Below are positions 15,621-24,264 of a DNA stretch of 44,836 nucleotides, piece after piece. The notes beneath the pieces were generated by a model that saw only the letters and a program-made list of their open reading frames with translations, was not told the DNA's origin and searched no databases. This DNA comes from Chitinophagaceae bacterium (lineage in GTDB: Bacteria; Bacteroidota; Bacteroidia; Chitinophagales; Chitinophagaceae). The position numbers and the translations under genes are program-made. The number at the start of each line of letters is the position of its first letter. Positions within the stretch are counted from its first letter, which is position 1. Location of the stretch: NCBI GenBank assembly GCA_025360525.1, contig JANYCA010000011.1, positions 1-44,836 on the forward strand. Direction: 5' to 3'.

Positions 15621-16109
15621 TTATTTAACTGTTAATTTATTATCAACCTTTTTTGGTTTCAAAGATTGAAGCACCGGCATTAGTTTTTTAAGGGCGTCTT
15701 TTTTAATCTCACCTGTTAGTGTAATAACGCCATCTTTTACATCAGCCATTACACCGGGAAAGTCTTTGACAGCGTCCGTTACAGCTTTTGTTAATGCATC
15801 GTCTGCGGCAATAACAACAGGTGCAGGTGGTGGAGGAGGAGGCGTAACTGTACAATTGTTAACTACAGATTTTACCCCTTTCATTCCAACAATTTCCTTT
15901 TCGCACATAGTCTTACATTCACCATCTTTTACCTCACCACTAATGGTAGCAATTCCGTCTGTTACTTCTACGGTAGCCCCCGTCATGGCTGGTGTAGTTT
16001 TAATTTTTTCTTCAATGGCGGCCTTTATATCGGCATCTTTAGGACTGCAACCTACAAATAAAGTGGTTGCAATAATGGCCACAGCCATTAATACTTTTGT
16101 TAGTTTCAT
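15621..16109 (-). CDS. BON-domain lipoprotein with two BON modules
   Basis: The 162 residues begin with a lipoprotein signal (lipobox LFVGC, Cys21). Two BON modules follow (about 26-88 and 100-160), each with the typical ...V-DGIATISGEV or KDGVITLTGEI strand, joined by a stiff proline hinge PPPPPPAPV. BON domains are thought to bind membranes or lipids and occur in stress-related periplasmic proteins such as OsmY and DolP. The first module contains a CxxxC pair (ECKTMCEKE) that could form a disulfide. It is first in an operon with the BON-SH3 protein. A 12-bp inverted repeat lies about 100 bp upstream. Confidence 0.87.
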   Translation of the reverse strand: MKLTKVLMAVAIIATTLFVGCSPKDADIKAAIEEKIKTTPAMTGATVEVTDGIATISGEVKDGECKTMCEKEIVGMKGVKSVVNNCTVTPPPPPPAPVVIAADDALTKAVTDAVKDFPGVMADVKDGVITLTGEIKKDALKKLMPVLQSLKPKKVDNKLTVK

Positions 16110-16207
16110 AATTTTTTTTTGTTTAATTAAATATTAAAATTATGGTTTTCCATTATAAAACCTAGGGTTATTTATATTTATTTTAGAAGAGATATCACAG
16201 GCTTTAA

Positions 16208-16238
16208 CACTCCTGAAAACATATTCTTTTCAGGAGTG
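16208..16238. repeat. 12-bp perfect inverted repeat between divergent operons
   Basis: CACTCCTGAAAA (16208-16219) and TTTTCAGGAGTG (16227-16238) pair perfectly with a 7-nt loop. Neither side is followed by a T-run long enough for a standard terminator. It lies between the divergent BON operon and the SpoIIM operon, so it may be an operator or a leader structure. Confidence 0.5.
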
Positions 16239-16372
16239 ATAAAGATTAATAAAGGAATGAATTTCCAGCCTTTTAATAACAAGGAATATCGATTGTACAG
16301 GTTATTTGGTATTTAAGAAGTGCAACCGGTACAACCTTAGATTGTTTTGGAATATTTCTTTAATTTTAGCAA

Positions 16373-17410
16373 ATGCGTGAAGGAATGTTTATAAAGCGTA
16401 ATGTTAACAAATGGAACAGGTACCAGCATGAAAAAACGGATGATCCCGATGAAACGGCCGAACGCTTTGTTACGCTGGTGGATGATCTATCGTATGCCAA
16501 AACATTTTATCCAAAAAGCAAGGTTACCCGTTGGATAAATGCCATTGCTGCCGATATTTATTTAAGTATTTACAAAAACAAAAAGGAAAAATACACCCGG
16601 ATGTTTACATTCTGGAAGTACGAGCTGCCCTTGTTGTTTAAAAAATACCACGCCATATTACTTTTTACTTTCCTCGTTTTTTGTTGCTTCGTTTTTATTG
16701 GTATTTTCAGTTCAGCAAAGGACGAAACCTTTATACGTGGTGTGTTGGGCGATGCTTATGTAGATATGACTGAAGAAAATATCGCCAAGGGCGACCCATT
16801 TGGAGTATATAAAGACGAAAATCCATTTACAATGTTTGTGCGAATTGCCATGAACAACACTTTTGTTGCTTTTCTGATGGCGATTGGTGGGCTTTTGGCT
16901 GGCGTTGGAACATTATATGCTATGTGGCAAAATGGTTTAATGCTGGGTTGTTTCCAATACATGTTTTTTGCAAAAGGACTTGGTTATAAATCAATAATGG
17001 TAATATGGGTGCATGGCACCCTGGAAATACTGGCATTAGTAATTGCATCTGCCGCAGGATTTATTATTGCCTATGGTGTAATTTTTCCCGGCACATACAG
17101 CAGGCTGAATTCTTTTAAGCGATGCGTAAAAGATGCGCTTAAAATAATGATAGTACTAGTGCCCGTTTTTATTGTGGCGGCCTTTTTCGAAAGCTATCTA
17201 ACCAATTTAATGAGTAATACCTTCGACAAACAAAACAATGCCGGTATGCCGGTTTGGGTAAGTACTATAATTTTAGCCACATCGCTGATTTTTATAGTTT
17301 GGTATTTTGTTTTGTATCCCATTAGGCTAAATAAAAAAATGAATAGTGCCACTCTAAATAGTAAATCATCCTTTAGTTGGATTTTTACAGCTAAAACACC
17401 TAAAACTTAA
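16373..17410 (+). CDS. SpoIIM (stage II sporulation protein M) family membrane protein
   Basis: This 345-residue multi-pass membrane protein begins MREGMFIKRNVNKWNRYQ, close to the usual start of this family in Bacteroidota, which supports the ATG at 16373 over the one at 16385. A cytoplasmic N-terminal domain of about 95 residues is followed by several hydrophobic helices (around 98-118, 160-190, 200-235, 255-275 and 300-318). The name comes from a Bacillus engulfment protein; in non-sporulating bacteria the gene is a standard partner of MoxR/DUF58 operons with unknown function. It is the first gene of the five-gene operon here. Confidence 0.88.
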   Translation: MREGMFIKRNVNKWNRYQHEKTDDPDETAERFVTLVDDLSYAKTFYPKSKVTRWINAIAADIYLSIYKNKKEKYTRMFTFWKYELPLLFKKYHAILLFTFLVFCCFVFIGIFSSAKDETFIRGVLGDAYVDMTEENIAKGDPFGVYKDENPFTMFVRIAMNNTFVAFLMAIGGLLAGVGTLYAMWQNGLMLGCFQYMFFAKGLGYKSIMVIWVHGTLEILALVIASAAGFIIAYGVIFPGTYSRLNSFKRCVKDALKIMIVLVPVFIVAAFFESYLTNLMSNTFDKQNNAGMPVWVSTIILATSLIFIVWYFVLYPIRLNKKMNSATLNSKSSFSWIFTAKTPKT

Positions 17411-17464
17411 CTATCCAAATTTTACAGGCATTATAGGTAACTAAACTTCCCTTTTTTATAAGAA

Positions 17465-18307
17465 ATGATTTTATCAACTGTTAAATATTTTTTATCACCG
17501 CTGTTACTGCTAGTAATAATTATGCAGTGCAATGCCCAGCAGGCTGACAACTATATCTACAAAGACACGTCAATTCTTAATTCAAATGGCCAGGTAAAGG
17601 ATACCATGACGGTTAACGCACCGATGGAGGAAAATAATTCTGGCGAGGATGCTTTGGAGAATGACTTTAAAGCCGATACTAATCTCGTCCGTAATCAATT
17701 ATTTATAACGAAGGATAATGCCCGGAGTTTAAAAAATGAAAAGCAGTTGGCATATGCTCAAAAACTGGATAGTCTTTTAAAGGCGCTGCAAAAAAATCAA
17801 GCAGCCAATTTAGCTACCACCACAAACCGCTTTTCTTTTCTTATAAGTTTTTTTTCGGCCACTCTAACGAAAGTGATTTTTTGGTTACTGGCTGCTTTCC
17901 TTGTAGTATTTATTATTGTAAAATTATTTTTTGCCGAAGGGGTTTTTCTGCGTAAATCCGCAACAGCCTTGGTTAAAACATTGGAGGAACAAGAAAAACA
18001 CGATCCTGTTTCAGTTGATTATAACAGGCTACTTAATACGGCCATCAATAAAAAAGATTACAGGCTTGCCACCAGGTATCTTTACCTCCAGTCACTGCAA
18101 AAATTAATTATCGCAGGAGCCATCACCTATTCGCAGGATAAAACCAATCATCAATACCTTATGGAAATAAATAATAAGCCTTACCGACAGGAGTTTTCAT
18201 TACTTACATTGCATTATGAATATGCTTGGTACGGCGATTTTTTGATGGAAGAAACCGGTTTTACTATTCTGCAAAAAAAATTTATCTCATTTAACAAGCA
18301 GGTATAA
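17465..18307 (+). CDS. DUF4129-type membrane protein of the MoxR operon
   Basis: The 280 residues show a signal peptide (about 1-24, ending CNAQQ), an exported acidic segment, one transmembrane helix near 138-158 (VIFWLLAAFLVVFIIVKLFF), and a C-terminal cytoplasmic domain with DYRLATRYLYLQSLQKL and ITYSQDKTNHQYL, which fits DUF4129. Operon context supports it: it sits between the SpoIIM-like and DUF4350-like genes, the usual order. Function is unknown; it may be a membrane-anchored partner of the MoxR-DUF58 chaperone pair. The next gene starts 6 bp after its stop. Confidence 0.8.
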   Translation: MILSTVKYFLSPLLLLVIIMQCNAQQADNYIYKDTSILNSNGQVKDTMTVNAPMEENNSGEDALENDFKADTNLVRNQLFITKDNARSLKNEKQLAYAQKLDSLLKALQKNQAANLATTTNRFSFLISFFSATLTKVIFWLLAAFLVVFIIVKLFFAEGVFLRKSATALVKTLEEQEKHDPVSVDYNRLLNTAINKKDYRLATRYLYLQSLQKLIIAGAITYSQDKTNHQYLMEINNKPYRQEFSLLTLHYEYAWYGDFLMEETGFTILQKKFISFNKQV

Positions 18308-18313
18308 CACCAG

Positions 18314-19519
18314 TTGAAAAATACTCCTACATATTATTGTCTCTTTATTGCAGCGCTATTCTTGTTCGCCTGCAGTAACAAGCGTAGCGATATTCCTTCA
18401 TTAAAAGAAAGCTATTCTAAAAATGATAAGAATCCTTTTGGAGGGTATGTTTTTTTTAAACAGGCAACACAGTTATTTAAAAACAACGATATCAGGGTAA
18501 GGAAAGATAAGGCTGAAACCAGTCTCTTGCATTATGACGATACAGCAGCGCTCTACATTAACGTTAGTAAAAATTTTTTTATTGGCAAAGAAGGCCTTAG
18601 CGCAGTAAAATCATTTGTTGAAAAGGGTAACTATATGTTTATTGCAAGCGAAAACTTTGATAGTAGTTTTTTAGATTTTATAAAGGTATCCATTGCCCCA
18701 AAAACAGTGTTTATGATGTTACAGCAAATGCAGTACACATCGGTAAGGTTAAACAATTCCCGCTTTTTAGACAGTACCCGGTATGCCTATTTTTATTTTC
18801 CTTTTAAAAATCATTTTACAAAATTAGCTGATAGCGCCATTCAAGTATTAGGGGTAAATGACGATGGTAAACCCAATTTTTTAGTAGTATTTTTTGGAAG
18901 AGGTCGCCTTTTTATACACTGCGAGCCAAGGGCTTTCAGCAATTATTTTCTGCTGCAACGGGATAACTATAACTATCTGCAACAGGCTTTATCGTTTGTT
19001 CCAGCAGAGCCTGAACAAGTAATATGGGATGATTATTACAACAAAAGAAACAGGGCGGCGTCGGATAAAGATAATAAAACCGGGCTGGCGGTTTTGCTTC
19101 AATATCCCGCTATGGCATGGGCCTTTGGGTTGTTGATTGCATTGCTGCTTTTGTATCTTTTTTTTGGTAGCAAGCGCAGGCAAAGAGTGATGGAAGAATT
19201 ACCACCCAACATCAATACCTCTGTTGCTTTTGTGGAAACAGTCAGCAGGCTGTACCTTCAAAAAAAAGACAACAAGGGTATAGCTGATAAAATGATTACT
19301 TATTTTTTTGAACATATCCGCAACCAGTATTTTTTAAATACAAGCCAGGTAAACGATTCATTTGTAAGTACGTTTACCCGCAAAAGCAATATGCAGCTGA
19401 TAGATGCGGAAAAGTTATTTGCACATATACAACACATACAGGAATCTTATGCCATAAGCGACGGTGAATTGTTATTACTTAACCAGCAAATAGAAAGCTA
19501 TTATAAAACGAAAACATGA
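18314..19519 (+). CDS. DUF4350 domain-containing lipoprotein
   Basis: This 401-residue protein reads from a TTG at 18314, as no ATG precedes the signal sequence. The N-terminus has a lipobox (LFLFAC, Cys20). Then comes the DUF4350 part, about residues 30-220 (NPFGGYVFFKQATQLF; INVSKNFFIGKEGL; GRGRLFIHCEPRAFSNY), a transmembrane helix near 265-285 (AFGLLIALLLLYLFFG), and a helical cytoplasmic tail of about 110 residues. DUF4350 has a Rossmann-like or glutamine-amidotransferase-like fold, as I recall it, without a known activity. Its last four bases overlap the MoxR start (ATGA), so the two should be translationally coupled. Confidence 0.82.
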   Translation: MKNTPTYYCLFIAALFLFACSNKRSDIPSLKESYSKNDKNPFGGYVFFKQATQLFKNNDIRVRKDKAETSLLHYDDTAALYINVSKNFFIGKEGLSAVKSFVEKGNYMFIASENFDSSFLDFIKVSIAPKTVFMMLQQMQYTSVRLNNSRFLDSTRYAYFYFPFKNHFTKLADSAIQVLGVNDDGKPNFLVVFFGRGRLFIHCEPRAFSNYFLLQRDNYNYLQQALSFVPAEPEQVIWDDYYNKRNRAASDKDNKTGLAVLLQYPAMAWAFGLLIALLLLYLFFGSKRRQRVMEELPPNINTSVAFVETVSRLYLQKKDNKGIADKMITYFFEHIRNQYFLNTSQVNDSFVSTFTRKSNMQLIDAEKLFAHIQHIQESYAISDGELLLLNQQIESYYKTKT

Positions 19520-20496
19520 TGGAAGAAAATATTTTTGAACAGAGACTTGATCTTTCTGCCCTTAACCATAGTGTGGTGAACATCCGTAGCGAAATGAGCA
19601 AGGTGATTGTAGGGCAATACAAAATGCTGGACTTGTTATTGATTGGGTTGTTATGCGATGGACATATTTTAATTGAAGGCGTGCCGGGTGTTGCTAAAAC
19701 ATTAACTGCCAAACTGCTGGCGAAAGTGATTGATTCCGATTTTTCAAGGATACAGTTTACGCCCGACCTGATGCCCAGTGATGTGGTAGGTACCACTGTA
19801 TTTAATTCAAAAGAAGGCGAATTTAATTTTAAGCCAGGCCCGGTTTTCAGCAATATTATTTTGATTGATGAAATTAACAGGGCACCGGCAAAAACACAGG
19901 CTGCCTTATTTGAAGTAATGGAAGAAAGGCAGGTAACTGTTGACGGAAATACCTACCAAATGCGCTATCCGTTTATTATTGTAGCAACACAAAACCCGAT
20001 AGAACAGGAAGGGACTTACAGGCTGCCCGAAGCTCAGCTTGACAGGTTCATCTTTAAAATTGATGTTCAATATCCTTCCCTAGCGGAAGAGATTGCCATT
20101 TTAAACAAACAACACGGAATGCCTGCCAGCAGCTTATTGCAGGCTATTGATAAGGTATTAACACCCGATCAGTTGCATTCATTCAGAATCATTATACAGT
20201 CAGTATTTGTTGAGCCAAAGCTGATTGAGTTTATAGCTAAAATTGTAAATGAAACAAGAAACAACCAGGCGCTGTATTTAGGCGCTTCACCGAGAGCGTC
20301 ACTTGCTATTTTAAGATCTGCCAAAGCTAATGCAGCCATTAAGGGAAGAGATTTTGTAACACCAGAAGACATTAAAGAAATGGCAACACCAGTATTGCGA
20401 CATCGCATTATATTAACCCCCGAAAAAGAGATGGAAGGAATTACTGCTGATGAGCTGATTGAAAATATTTTAAGAACAATTGAAGTGCCTAGATAA
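19516..20496 (+). CDS. MoxR family AAA+ ATPase
   Basis: This 326-residue cytoplasmic ATPase has Walker A GVPGVAKT (residues 55-62), Walker B IILIDE (114-119), and the MoxR-type NRAPAKTQAALFEVMEERQVT and TQNPIEQEGTYRLPEAQLDRF (sensor 1 and arginine-finger region). The C-terminal lid contains a GASPRAS sensor 2. MoxR ATPases are chaperones that activate partner proteins, often those with von Willebrand factor A domains; the DUF58 gene next door is the usual partner. Start ATG 19516 overlaps the preceding stop, and an adjacent ATG at 19519 is also possible. Confidence 0.95.
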   Translation: MMEENIFEQRLDLSALNHSVVNIRSEMSKVIVGQYKMLDLLLIGLLCDGHILIEGVPGVAKTLTAKLLAKVIDSDFSRIQFTPDLMPSDVVGTTVFNSKEGEFNFKPGPVFSNIILIDEINRAPAKTQAALFEVMEERQVTVDGNTYQMRYPFIIVATQNPIEQEGTYRLPEAQLDRFIFKIDVQYPSLAEEIAILNKQHGMPASSLLQAIDKVLTPDQLHSFRIIIQSVFVEPKLIEFIAKIVNETRNNQALYLGASPRASLAILRSAKANAAIKGRDFVTPEDIKEMATPVLRHRIILTPEKEMEGITADELIENILRTIEVPR

Positions 20497-20503
20497 GGGA
20501 TTC

Positions 20504-21877
20504 TTGATTTCCGCAAAAAGAATAAAATTTTCGCTATTGACAATTTATAAAAAATACATTGGACAACTTTATTTAACCACCCGGTTTTACCTGGCCGTGG
20601 GTTGTTGTATTGTGCTTTTTATTGGTTCTTTTTATTTAACAAATTTGTTGATCATTCCAAAAACAGCTTTGTTTTTATTGCTTGCATTGTTGCTGGCAGA
20701 TTATTATTTTTTGTTTTCAGGTAGGCCGCCTTTTGCCAAACGTGTAATGGCCGAGCGTTTTAGTAACGGCGATGCCAACAGGGTAATACTGCAGGTTACC
20801 AACAACATGAATTTTGATACCGTCATCAAAATTATTGATGAGTTACCCGTGCAATTGCAACAACGGGATTGGATGATGCAAAGTCATTTTAAAGCCCGAC
20901 AACAAAAAAATATAAATTACAGCCTGCAACCATCGGTAAGAGGTGAATATAAATTTGGGAATATCATTCTCTACATTCAATCTGGGCTTGGCTTACTGCT
21001 TCGCAGGCACGATGTGGAAAGTTCTACAATGGCTGCTGTGTATCCTTCCTTTATGCAGTTGCGCAAATTTCAATTGCTTTCGCAAACAACTATACAAACA
21101 GAACATGGCAGCAAGCGAATGCGTAAGATAGGCCACAGCATTGAGTTTGAACAAATAAAAGAATATGTAAGGGGCGATGATATCCGAACCATTAACTGGA
21201 AGGCTACTGCACGCAGGCAATCGATAATGGTCAATAATTTTAGCGATGAAAAGAGCCAGCAGGTGTATTGTATTATTGACAAAGGGCGGTTAATGAAGAT
21301 GCCATTTGGCAATCTTAGTTTGTTGGATTATGCCATTAACAGCAGTCTGGTACTTAGCAATGTTTGTCTGCAAAAGCAAGATAGGGTAGGGCTGATAACT
21401 TTTGCCAATAAGATGGGCACCATGCTGGCGGCAGACAGAAAACCGATACAGAGGGCCAATATTCTTCAATTGCTCTATAACGAAGAAACAGCCTTTTTGG
21501 AAAGCGATTACGAAATGCTCTACCTGCAATTGCGCAGCAGCGTAAAGCAACGCAGCCTGCTCGTATTGTTTACCAATTTTGAATCAATGTCGGGCTTAAA
21601 ACGGCAGTTGCCCTACCTGCGCTCTATAGCAAAACATCATTTGCTGTTGCTTGTATTCTTCGAAAACACGTCACTCGCAACCGTAGCTGCAGGCACCGCC
21701 GGAAACATCGAGGAAGTCTACACCAAAGCCATAGCAGAAAAATTTGCCTACGAAAAAAGATTGATTGTAAAAGAACTGCTGAAATACGGCATTCTTTCAA
21801 TTCTTACAGCACCGGAAAATTTAACTGTAAATGCCATCAATAAATACCTTGAATTAAAAGCAAGGCAAGCCACGTAA
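20504..21877 (+). CDS. DUF58 (vWA-like) membrane protein
   Basis: This roughly 457-residue protein has two hydrophobic N-terminal helices (YLAVGCCIVLFIGSFYL; ALFLLLALLLADYYFLF) and the DUF58 signature EYVRGDDIRTINWKATARR. A von Willebrand A-like domain follows (VYCIIDKGRLM; RVGLITFANK), as expected of a MoxR client. There is no ATG before the conserved part, only TTG codons: 20480 (overlapping moxR), 20504 and 20537. I take 20504 as the first that does not overlap the previous gene. It is the last gene of the operon. No terminator is evident in the 216-bp gap that follows. Confidence 0.85.
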   Translation: MISAKRIKFSLLTIYKKYIGQLYLTTRFYLAVGCCIVLFIGSFYLTNLLIIPKTALFLLLALLLADYYFLFSGRPPFAKRVMAERFSNGDANRVILQVTNNMNFDTVIKIIDELPVQLQQRDWMMQSHFKARQQKNINYSLQPSVRGEYKFGNIILYIQSGLGLLLRRHDVESSTMAAVYPSFMQLRKFQLLSQTTIQTEHGSKRMRKIGHSIEFEQIKEYVRGDDIRTINWKATARRQSIMVNNFSDEKSQQVYCIIDKGRLMKMPFGNLSLLDYAINSSLVLSNVCLQKQDRVGLITFANKMGTMLAADRKPIQRANILQLLYNEETAFLESDYEMLYLQLRSSVKQRSLLVLFTNFESMSGLKRQLPYLRSIAKHHLLLLVFFENTSLATVAAGTAGNIEEVYTKAIAEKFAYEKRLIVKELLKYGILSILTAPENLTVNAINKYLELKARQAT

Positions 21878-21898
21878 ATGGTTTTTTAGATGCCTGCA

Positions 21899-21987
21899 AT
21901 TTGGCACTGGCTCTACAAACGTAAACTATGTTATCAGGTAAGGATTGCATTGTATGGTATTGGGGGGTAATCATGTAGTGCCAAATC
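21899..21987. repeat. 10-bp perfect inverted repeat with 69-nt spacer
   Basis: ATTTGGCACT (21899-21908) and AGTGCCAAAT (21978-21987) are perfect complements. They flank most of the gap between the DUF58 gene and the ABC ATPase. Meaning unknown; with such a long spacer a chance match cannot be excluded. Confidence 0.3.
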
Positions 21988-22042
21988 CTTCTTCCTTATT
22001 CTTTATTGCAATTTTTAGTCTTTTCAAAACATCAAATTCACT

Positions 22043-22050
22043 TACTTTGC
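22043..22050 (+). promoter_or_regulatory. possible -7 box of the ABC-FKBP operon
   Basis: TACTTTGC, followed by AC, is the TAnTTTGC form of the Bacteroidota -7 box and lies 44 nt before the ATG at 22094. No -33 element is clear at the usual distance. Confidence 0.35.
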
Positions 22051-22093
22051 ACCGGATAAAAAATAATACGTCCAGTTACACAAGATCCTGTAT

Positions 22094-22855
22094 ATGCAGC
22101 ATACCATCATTTCAGTAAGAGATCTAAAAAAGAGCTACGGCACTTTTGAAGCGGTAAAGGGCATTTCATTTGATGTATATGAAGGCGAAATATTTGGATT
22201 ACTGGGACCGAACGGTGCAGGTAAATCAACCACGCTGGAAATTATTGAAACCTTAAGGGATAAAACCAGCGGAGAAATATTGGTTAATGGGCTTAACCTT
22301 GATACAGATAAAGAACAGATAAAAAAGATTATTGGTGTTCAGCTGCAAACATCCGGTTATTACCCAGGGCTAAACCTGGTAGAGCTGGTTGATTTGTTTT
22401 CCGGTTTATATAATCAGCCTGCCAGGGCAAAAGAATTGCTTCACCTGGTAAACCTGGAGGATAAGGCAAAAAGTAAATACAAGGAATTGAGTGGGGGGCA
22501 AAAACAGCGTTTCTCTATTGCAACTACTTTAATTAACAAGCCCCAAATCGTTTTTTTAGACGAACCCACTACCGGCCTAGATCCGCAGGCCAGGCGTAAT
22601 TTATGGGACCTGATTCGGGATATAAGAAGCAAAGGCACCACCGTAATAATTACCACTCATTATATGGATGAAGCAGAGCAGCTTTGCGATCGTATTGCCA
22701 TCATGGATGAAGGTAAAATTATTGCGATAGATTCGCCTGATAAATTAATTGACGACCTGGTAGAAACCGGTTTTGAAAGACCCAAACAGGTTAAGTCGGC
22801 TAACCTTGAAGATGTATTCATCCATCTTACCGGAAAAGAAATAAGGGAAGCCTGA
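22094..22855 (+). CDS. ABC transporter ATP-binding protein, no permease nearby
   Basis: The 253 residues show the full nucleotide-binding domain: Walker A GPNGAGKST (38-46), Q-loop (VQLQTSGYY, residues 82-90), signature LSGGQKQR (132-139), Walker B plus D-loop IVFLDEPTTGLD (152-163), and H-loop TTHYMDEAE. It belongs to the DRA/CcmA-like ABC-2 exporter branch (drug, polysaccharide or natural product export). Its permease partner, normally an adjacent ABC-2 gene, is missing: the next gene is an FKBP isomerase 38 bp downstream. The C-terminal ANLEDVFIHLTGKEIREA is complete, so the gene is not truncated. Confidence 0.92.
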   Translation: MQHTIISVRDLKKSYGTFEAVKGISFDVYEGEIFGLLGPNGAGKSTTLEIIETLRDKTSGEILVNGLNLDTDKEQIKKIIGVQLQTSGYYPGLNLVELVDLFSGLYNQPARAKELLHLVNLEDKAKSKYKELSGGQKQRFSIATTLINKPQIVFLDEPTTGLDPQARRNLWDLIRDIRSKGTTVIITTHYMDEAEQLCDRIAIMDEGKIIAIDSPDKLIDDLVETGFERPKQVKSANLEDVFIHLTGKEIREA

Positions 22856-22893
22856 AATACGTTATCATCAAATAAAAAATAAAAACAAAAACA

Positions 22894-23679
22894 ATGAAAC
22901 AAATTTTTTTCGGAATCTGTGTATCCTTATTAGGAAGTATTGCTGTAAATGCGCAAACAAAACCAAAAGCTGTTGCTGCTAAATCTGTAAAAGCGGCTGG
23001 TGATACAAGCAAGCCAAAAGTTGTGTCAACATTAAAAAATTCATTGGATAGTTTTAGTTACGCACTTGGCGTAAATGTTGCCAATAATTTAAAGCAACAG
23101 GGCATAGATGTGATAAACAATGCGGCCATGGCAAAAGGTATGAATGATGTATTTAAGAAAAAAGTGATTGAATTAAATGAACAGCAGTGCAATGGGGTTA
23201 TTCAACAAAAGCTGCAGGCAAACCAGGCAAAAAAATCGACCGGTGAAAAAGCAAAATCACAGGCATTTTTGGCAAGTAATAAAAAGCGTGCCGGAGTAAT
23301 TACTTTGCCTGATGGCCTGCAATACGAAATTTTAAAAAAGGGAGATGCTACATCTGCAATGCCTAAATTACAGGACACAGTGGTAGCTCATTATGCCGGA
23401 ACTTTAATCGATGGCAAGAAGTTTGATAACTCATACGATAGGGGGCAGCCGCTGACGATTCCGGTATCTGGTGTTATTAAAGGCTGGACAGAGATTTTGC
23501 AACTCATGCACATTGGTGATAAATTTAAAATATTTATACCAAGCGAACTTGGTTATGGCGAAAGAGGTGCCGGGGCTGATATTCCGGGTGGTGCCACTTT
23601 AATTTTTGAGATGGAATTGCTGGAAATAAAGCCAGCTGTTGCTGCAACCGAAATGCATAAAGAAGAAAAGAAGAATTAA
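22894..23679 (+). CDS. exported FKBP-type peptidyl-prolyl isomerase
   Basis: This 261-residue protein has a signal peptide (about 1-21, ending VNAQT), an Ala/Lys-rich linker, an FKBP N-terminal dimerisation domain with SFSYALGVNVANNLKQQGID (about 45-115), and a C-terminal FKBP domain (about 150-250) with VVAHYAGTLIDGKKFDNSYDRG and PSELGYGERGAGADIPGGATLIFEMELL. It is the Mip/FkpA type that speeds cis-trans isomerisation of proline bonds in proteins folding in the periplasm. It shares a likely operon with the ABC ATPase before it and the bacillithiol transferase after it. Confidence 0.92.
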   Translation: MKQIFFGICVSLLGSIAVNAQTKPKAVAAKSVKAAGDTSKPKVVSTLKNSLDSFSYALGVNVANNLKQQGIDVINNAAMAKGMNDVFKKKVIELNEQQCNGVIQQKLQANQAKKSTGEKAKSQAFLASNKKRAGVITLPDGLQYEILKKGDATSAMPKLQDTVVAHYAGTLIDGKKFDNSYDRGQPLTIPVSGVIKGWTEILQLMHIGDKFKIFIPSELGYGERGAGADIPGGATLIFEMELLEIKPAVAATEMHKEEKKN

Positions 23680-23698
23680 TTCTCAAATACAAATTATT

Positions 23699-24226
23699 AT
23701 GTCAACCGATCCTCGTTATCCCATTGGCAAATATGAGCCACAACCATACAACGAGCAACAGTTGGCTGAATGGATGAGGGATATACAATTTTTACCACAG
23801 CATTTGGAACATGCTGTGGTAAATTTAGATGCAGCGCAACTTCTCCAACCCTACAGAGACGGTGGCTGGAACCTGCAGCAGGTAGTGCATCATGTGGCAG
23901 ATAGCCACATGAATGCTTACATACGTTTTAAGTTGGCTTTAACCGAGGATAATCCAACCATTAAGCCTTACGATGAAGCAGCATGGGCGCTGATGCAGGA
24001 TACAGAAAATCTGCCCATCAATATATCACTTACATTATTGCATGCGCTGCATGTTAGGTGGATGGAAGTGCTTAAGTCCATCTTGCCTCACCAATGGGAT
24101 AGAACAGTGTTTCACCCAGAGCATAAAAAAGAAATGACGGTCTGGCATCTGCTTGGTATGTATGCATGGCACGGAAGGCATCATACGGCCCATATTACTA
24201 CATTGAGGCAAAGGATGGGCTGGTAA
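23699..24226 (+). CDS. YfiT-family bacillithiol transferase (DinB superfamily)
   Basis: This 175-residue protein starts MSTDPRYPIGKYEPQ, the usual N-terminus of the YfiT/BstA branch. The start is the ATG at 23699; the upstream frame overlaps the FKBP gene and is not plausible. It folds as the DinB four-helix bundle, and metal-binding histidines are visible in QQVVHHVADSHM (near 64-70) and in YAWHGRHHTAHI (158-165). YfiT-type enzymes conjugate bacillithiol to electrophiles as a detoxification step, in analogy to glutathione transferases. BshB1 at 981 supports the presence of bacillithiol in this organism. It lies 19 bp after the FKBP gene. Confidence 0.88.
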   Translation: MSTDPRYPIGKYEPQPYNEQQLAEWMRDIQFLPQHLEHAVVNLDAAQLLQPYRDGGWNLQQVVHHVADSHMNAYIRFKLALTEDNPTIKPYDEAAWALMQDTENLPINISLTLLHALHVRWMEVLKSILPHQWDRTVFHPEHKKEMTVWHLLGMYAWHGRHHTAHITTLRQRMGW

Positions 24227-24264
24227 AAAAAACCGGCCACAGCTCACGAAAAAATACAGCAAAT

